A DNA stretch of 13,957 bases from NCBI GenBank assembly GCA_023229725.1, contig JALNYR010000063.1, forward strand, positions 1-13,957, written 5' to 3'. Below are positions 12,393 to 13,957 of this stretch, in pieces. The position numbers and the translations under genes are program-made. Each line of letters opens with the position of its first letter. Position 1 is the first letter of the stretch. The notes under the pieces are model-generated. The model saw only the letters and a list, made by a program, of their open reading frames with translations, did not search any database and was not told the origin of the DNA. Origin of the DNA: Dehalococcoidia bacterium. GTDB taxonomy: Bacteria; Chloroflexota; Dehalococcoidia; GIF9; AB-539-J10.

Positions 12393-13957
12393 ATGGCTTC
12401 GGCCTTCGTGCATCTCCACGTTCACACCGAGTACAGTCTTCTCGACGGGATGTGTCGCATCCCACAGCTGATCTCCCGTGCCAAGGAGCTTGGCATGGCG
12501 AGCATCGCCATCACCGACCACGGGAACATGTACGGGGCCCTCGACTTCTACGCCGCTGCCCGTGCCGCTGGAGTGAAGCCCATCATCGGCTGCGAGGTCT
12601 ACGTTGCGGAGTCATCCCACATCGAGCGGGACCCTGCGAACCGCAGCCCCTACCACCTGACCCTGTTGGCGAAGGACATCGAAGGATACCATAACCTGCT
12701 CCAGCTGGTCACCGCGTCGCACGTCGAAGGGTTCTACTACAAGCCGCGCGTTGACCGCGAGCTGCTCCGGCAGCACGCGGCCGGTCTCATTGCACTCTCG
12801 GGGTGCGCGAACGGCGAGCCGTTCAGACTCCTGCTTGACGGTCGGGTCGCTGACGCCGAGTCCGCCGCGTCGTGGTACCGGGATGTGTTTGAACACTACT
12901 ACGTGGAGATACAGCGTCACCCGATACCTGAACTGGAGCGAGTCAATCCGGAGCTCATCGCCATGGCAGGCAGGCTCGGCATCCCGCTCGTCGCGACGTT
13001 CGACGTGCACTACATCGAGCGCGAGGACGCTGTTGCGCACGACCTGCTGCTGTGCGTGCAGACCAATGCATCGGTATCGGATGAGAAGCGCCTCAAGATG
13101 GCCGGCGCCTATTTCTACCTTCGCAGCCCGGCGGAGGTGGAGAGCCTGTTCGCGGACTTGCCTGAGGCGGTCGAGAACAGCGTTCGAATCTCCGACCTCT
13201 GTGACCTCGAGCTGAGCTTCAGCGGACTTCACCTCCCGGAGATATCACTGCCGGCAGGAGTCACGGCGGAAGACTACCTTGCCGGCCTCTGTCGCGAGGG
13301 GTTCCTCAAGAAGTTCCCTCACCCCGGTCCGGAGTACGAGGAAAGGCTGAGGCTCGAGCTTGACGTCATTGCGAAGACGCACTTCGCCGACTACTTCCTT
13401 GTCGTGTGGGACATCGTCTCCTACGCCAAACGTCGGAACCTCTTCTACGGTGTGCGCGGCAGCGCCGCAGCCAGTCTCGTGCTCTACTGCCTCTCCATCA
13501 CCGACATTGACCCGATCGAGTATGGGCTGGTGTTTGAGCGCTTCCTGAATGTCGAGCGGCGGGAGATGCCGGATATCGACCTCGACTTCCAGGATGACAG
13601 GCGCGACGAGATGCTCGACTACGTGAACGAGCGGTATGGCACCGACCATGTTGCGCAGATAATCACATTCGGGACCATGGGGGCGCGCGGCGCTCTGCGC
13701 GATGCCGGGCGGGCGCTCGGGATGCCCTACAGCCAGGTCGACAGCGTCGTGCGGCTCATTCCGCAGGAGTTGACCATCACGCTTGAGAAGTCACTCTCAG
13801 ATAGCGTCGAACTCAAGCAGATGTACGAAGGTGACGCCGAAGTGAAGCGTCTGTTCGACGCTGCTCGCAGCATCGAGGGCCTGGTTCGGCACGCGAGCAC
13901 GCACGCCGCAGGCGTGGTCATCTCGCGCGATCCGCTTGTACAGTATGCCCCGCTGCG
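12393..13957 (+). CDS. dnaE: DNA polymerase III subunit alpha (3' truncated by window)
   Basis: This is the replicative polymerase catalytic subunit; 521 codons are visible of an expected ~1150. The N-terminal PHP domain begins FVHLHVHTEYSLLDG. A full metal-ligand-like series can be read: H9, H11, D18, H43, E68, H88, C138, D204 and H206. The polymerase palm follows with GVRGSAAASLVLYCLSITDI and the catalytic MPDIDLDF (D394 and D396, matching Asp401 and Asp403 of E. coli), then QIITFGTMGARGALRD. The third catalytic Asp, the fingers, beta-clamp motif and OB domain lie beyond the window. The ATG at 12393 starts MASAFVHLH, fitting the family start. Translation is probably leaderless. Confidence 0.97.
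   Translation, partial: MASAFVHLHVHTEYSLLDGMCRIPQLISRAKELGMASIAITDHGNMYGALDFYAAARAAGVKPIIGCEVYVAESSHIERDPANRSPYHLTLLAKDIEGYHNLLQLVTASHVEGFYYKPRVDRELLRQHAAGLIALSGCANGEPFRLLLDGRVADAESAASWYRDVFEHYYVEIQRHPIPELERVNPELIAMAGRLGIPLVATFDVHYIEREDAVAHDLLLCVQTNASVSDEKRLKMAGAYFYLRSPAEVESLFADLPEAVENSVRISDLCDLELSFSGLHLPEISLPAGVTAEDYLAGLCREGFLKKFPHPGPEYEERLRLELDVIAKTHFADYFLVVWDIVSYAKRRNLFYGVRGSAAASLVLYCLSITDIDPIEYGLVFERFLNVERREMPDIDLDFQDDRRDEMLDYVNERYGTDHVAQIITFGTMGARGALRDAGRALGMPYSQVDSVVRLIPQELTITLEKSLSDSVELKQMYEGDAEVKRLFDAARSIEGLVRHASTHAAGVVISRDPLVQYAPL

Noticed and set aside
1..13957. Search for CRISPR arrays, insertion sequences, phage genes or defence genes
   Set aside because: No regularly spaced repeats, transposase, integrase or toxin-antitoxin pairs were seen; the gene content is core and metabolic.

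Overview
The window looks like ordinary bacterial chromosome of high G+C content. The best guess for the source is a member of Chloroflexota close to Dehalococcoidia. This rests on remembered resemblance of the RpoA N-terminal half, the gene order rpsM-rpsK-rpsD-rpoA-rplQ-truA-rplM-rpsI, a DUF1461/TIGR01906 membrane protein and a sodium-pump decarboxylase operon. No 16S gene is present, so the assignment is inference.

Region 1 (1-4425, + strand) is the distal end of the ribosomal protein/alpha operon: rpsM (5' end cut by the window), rpsK, rpsD, rpoA, rplQ, truA, rplM and rpsI. Spacing is tight and there are three stop/start overlaps. A strong 13-bp-stem intrinsic terminator follows rpsI. Region 2 (4426-5295) is mostly non-coding, with one small gene for a GIY-YIG-like domain protein on the + strand.

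Region 3 (5296-12347) is entirely on the - strand. Reading in the direction of transcription: a DUF1461 membrane protein; a crotonase-fold protein, recA and recX, probably one unit from a TATAAT promoter; then a four-gene cluster encoding a biotin-dependent, Na+-translocating acyl-CoA decarboxylase, most likely methylmalonyl-CoA decarboxylase; and last a tRNA-Ile(GAT) with its own promoter. The cluster order is tiny delta-like subunit, membrane beta subunit, carboxyltransferase alpha subunit, biotin carrier. Together these would move CO2 from the acyl-CoA to carrier biotin (alpha), then decarboxylate carboxybiotin and export Na+ (beta, anchored by delta).

Region 4 (12393-end, + strand) is the first 521 codons of dnaE. 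It is divergent from the DUF1461 gene and has a TATAAT element only 7 nt before the ATG, so its mRNA is probably leaderless.

The most notable points are these. The decarboxylase beta subunit carries a biotinyl/lipoyl-like barrel without the biotin lysine, inserted after its first membrane segment. The usual Na+-site Asp of that subunit appears as Glu. The crotonase gene upstream of recA lacks both catalytic glutamates. A perfect palindrome lies against the leaderless dnaE promoter. I saw no mobile element, CRISPR array or defence system.
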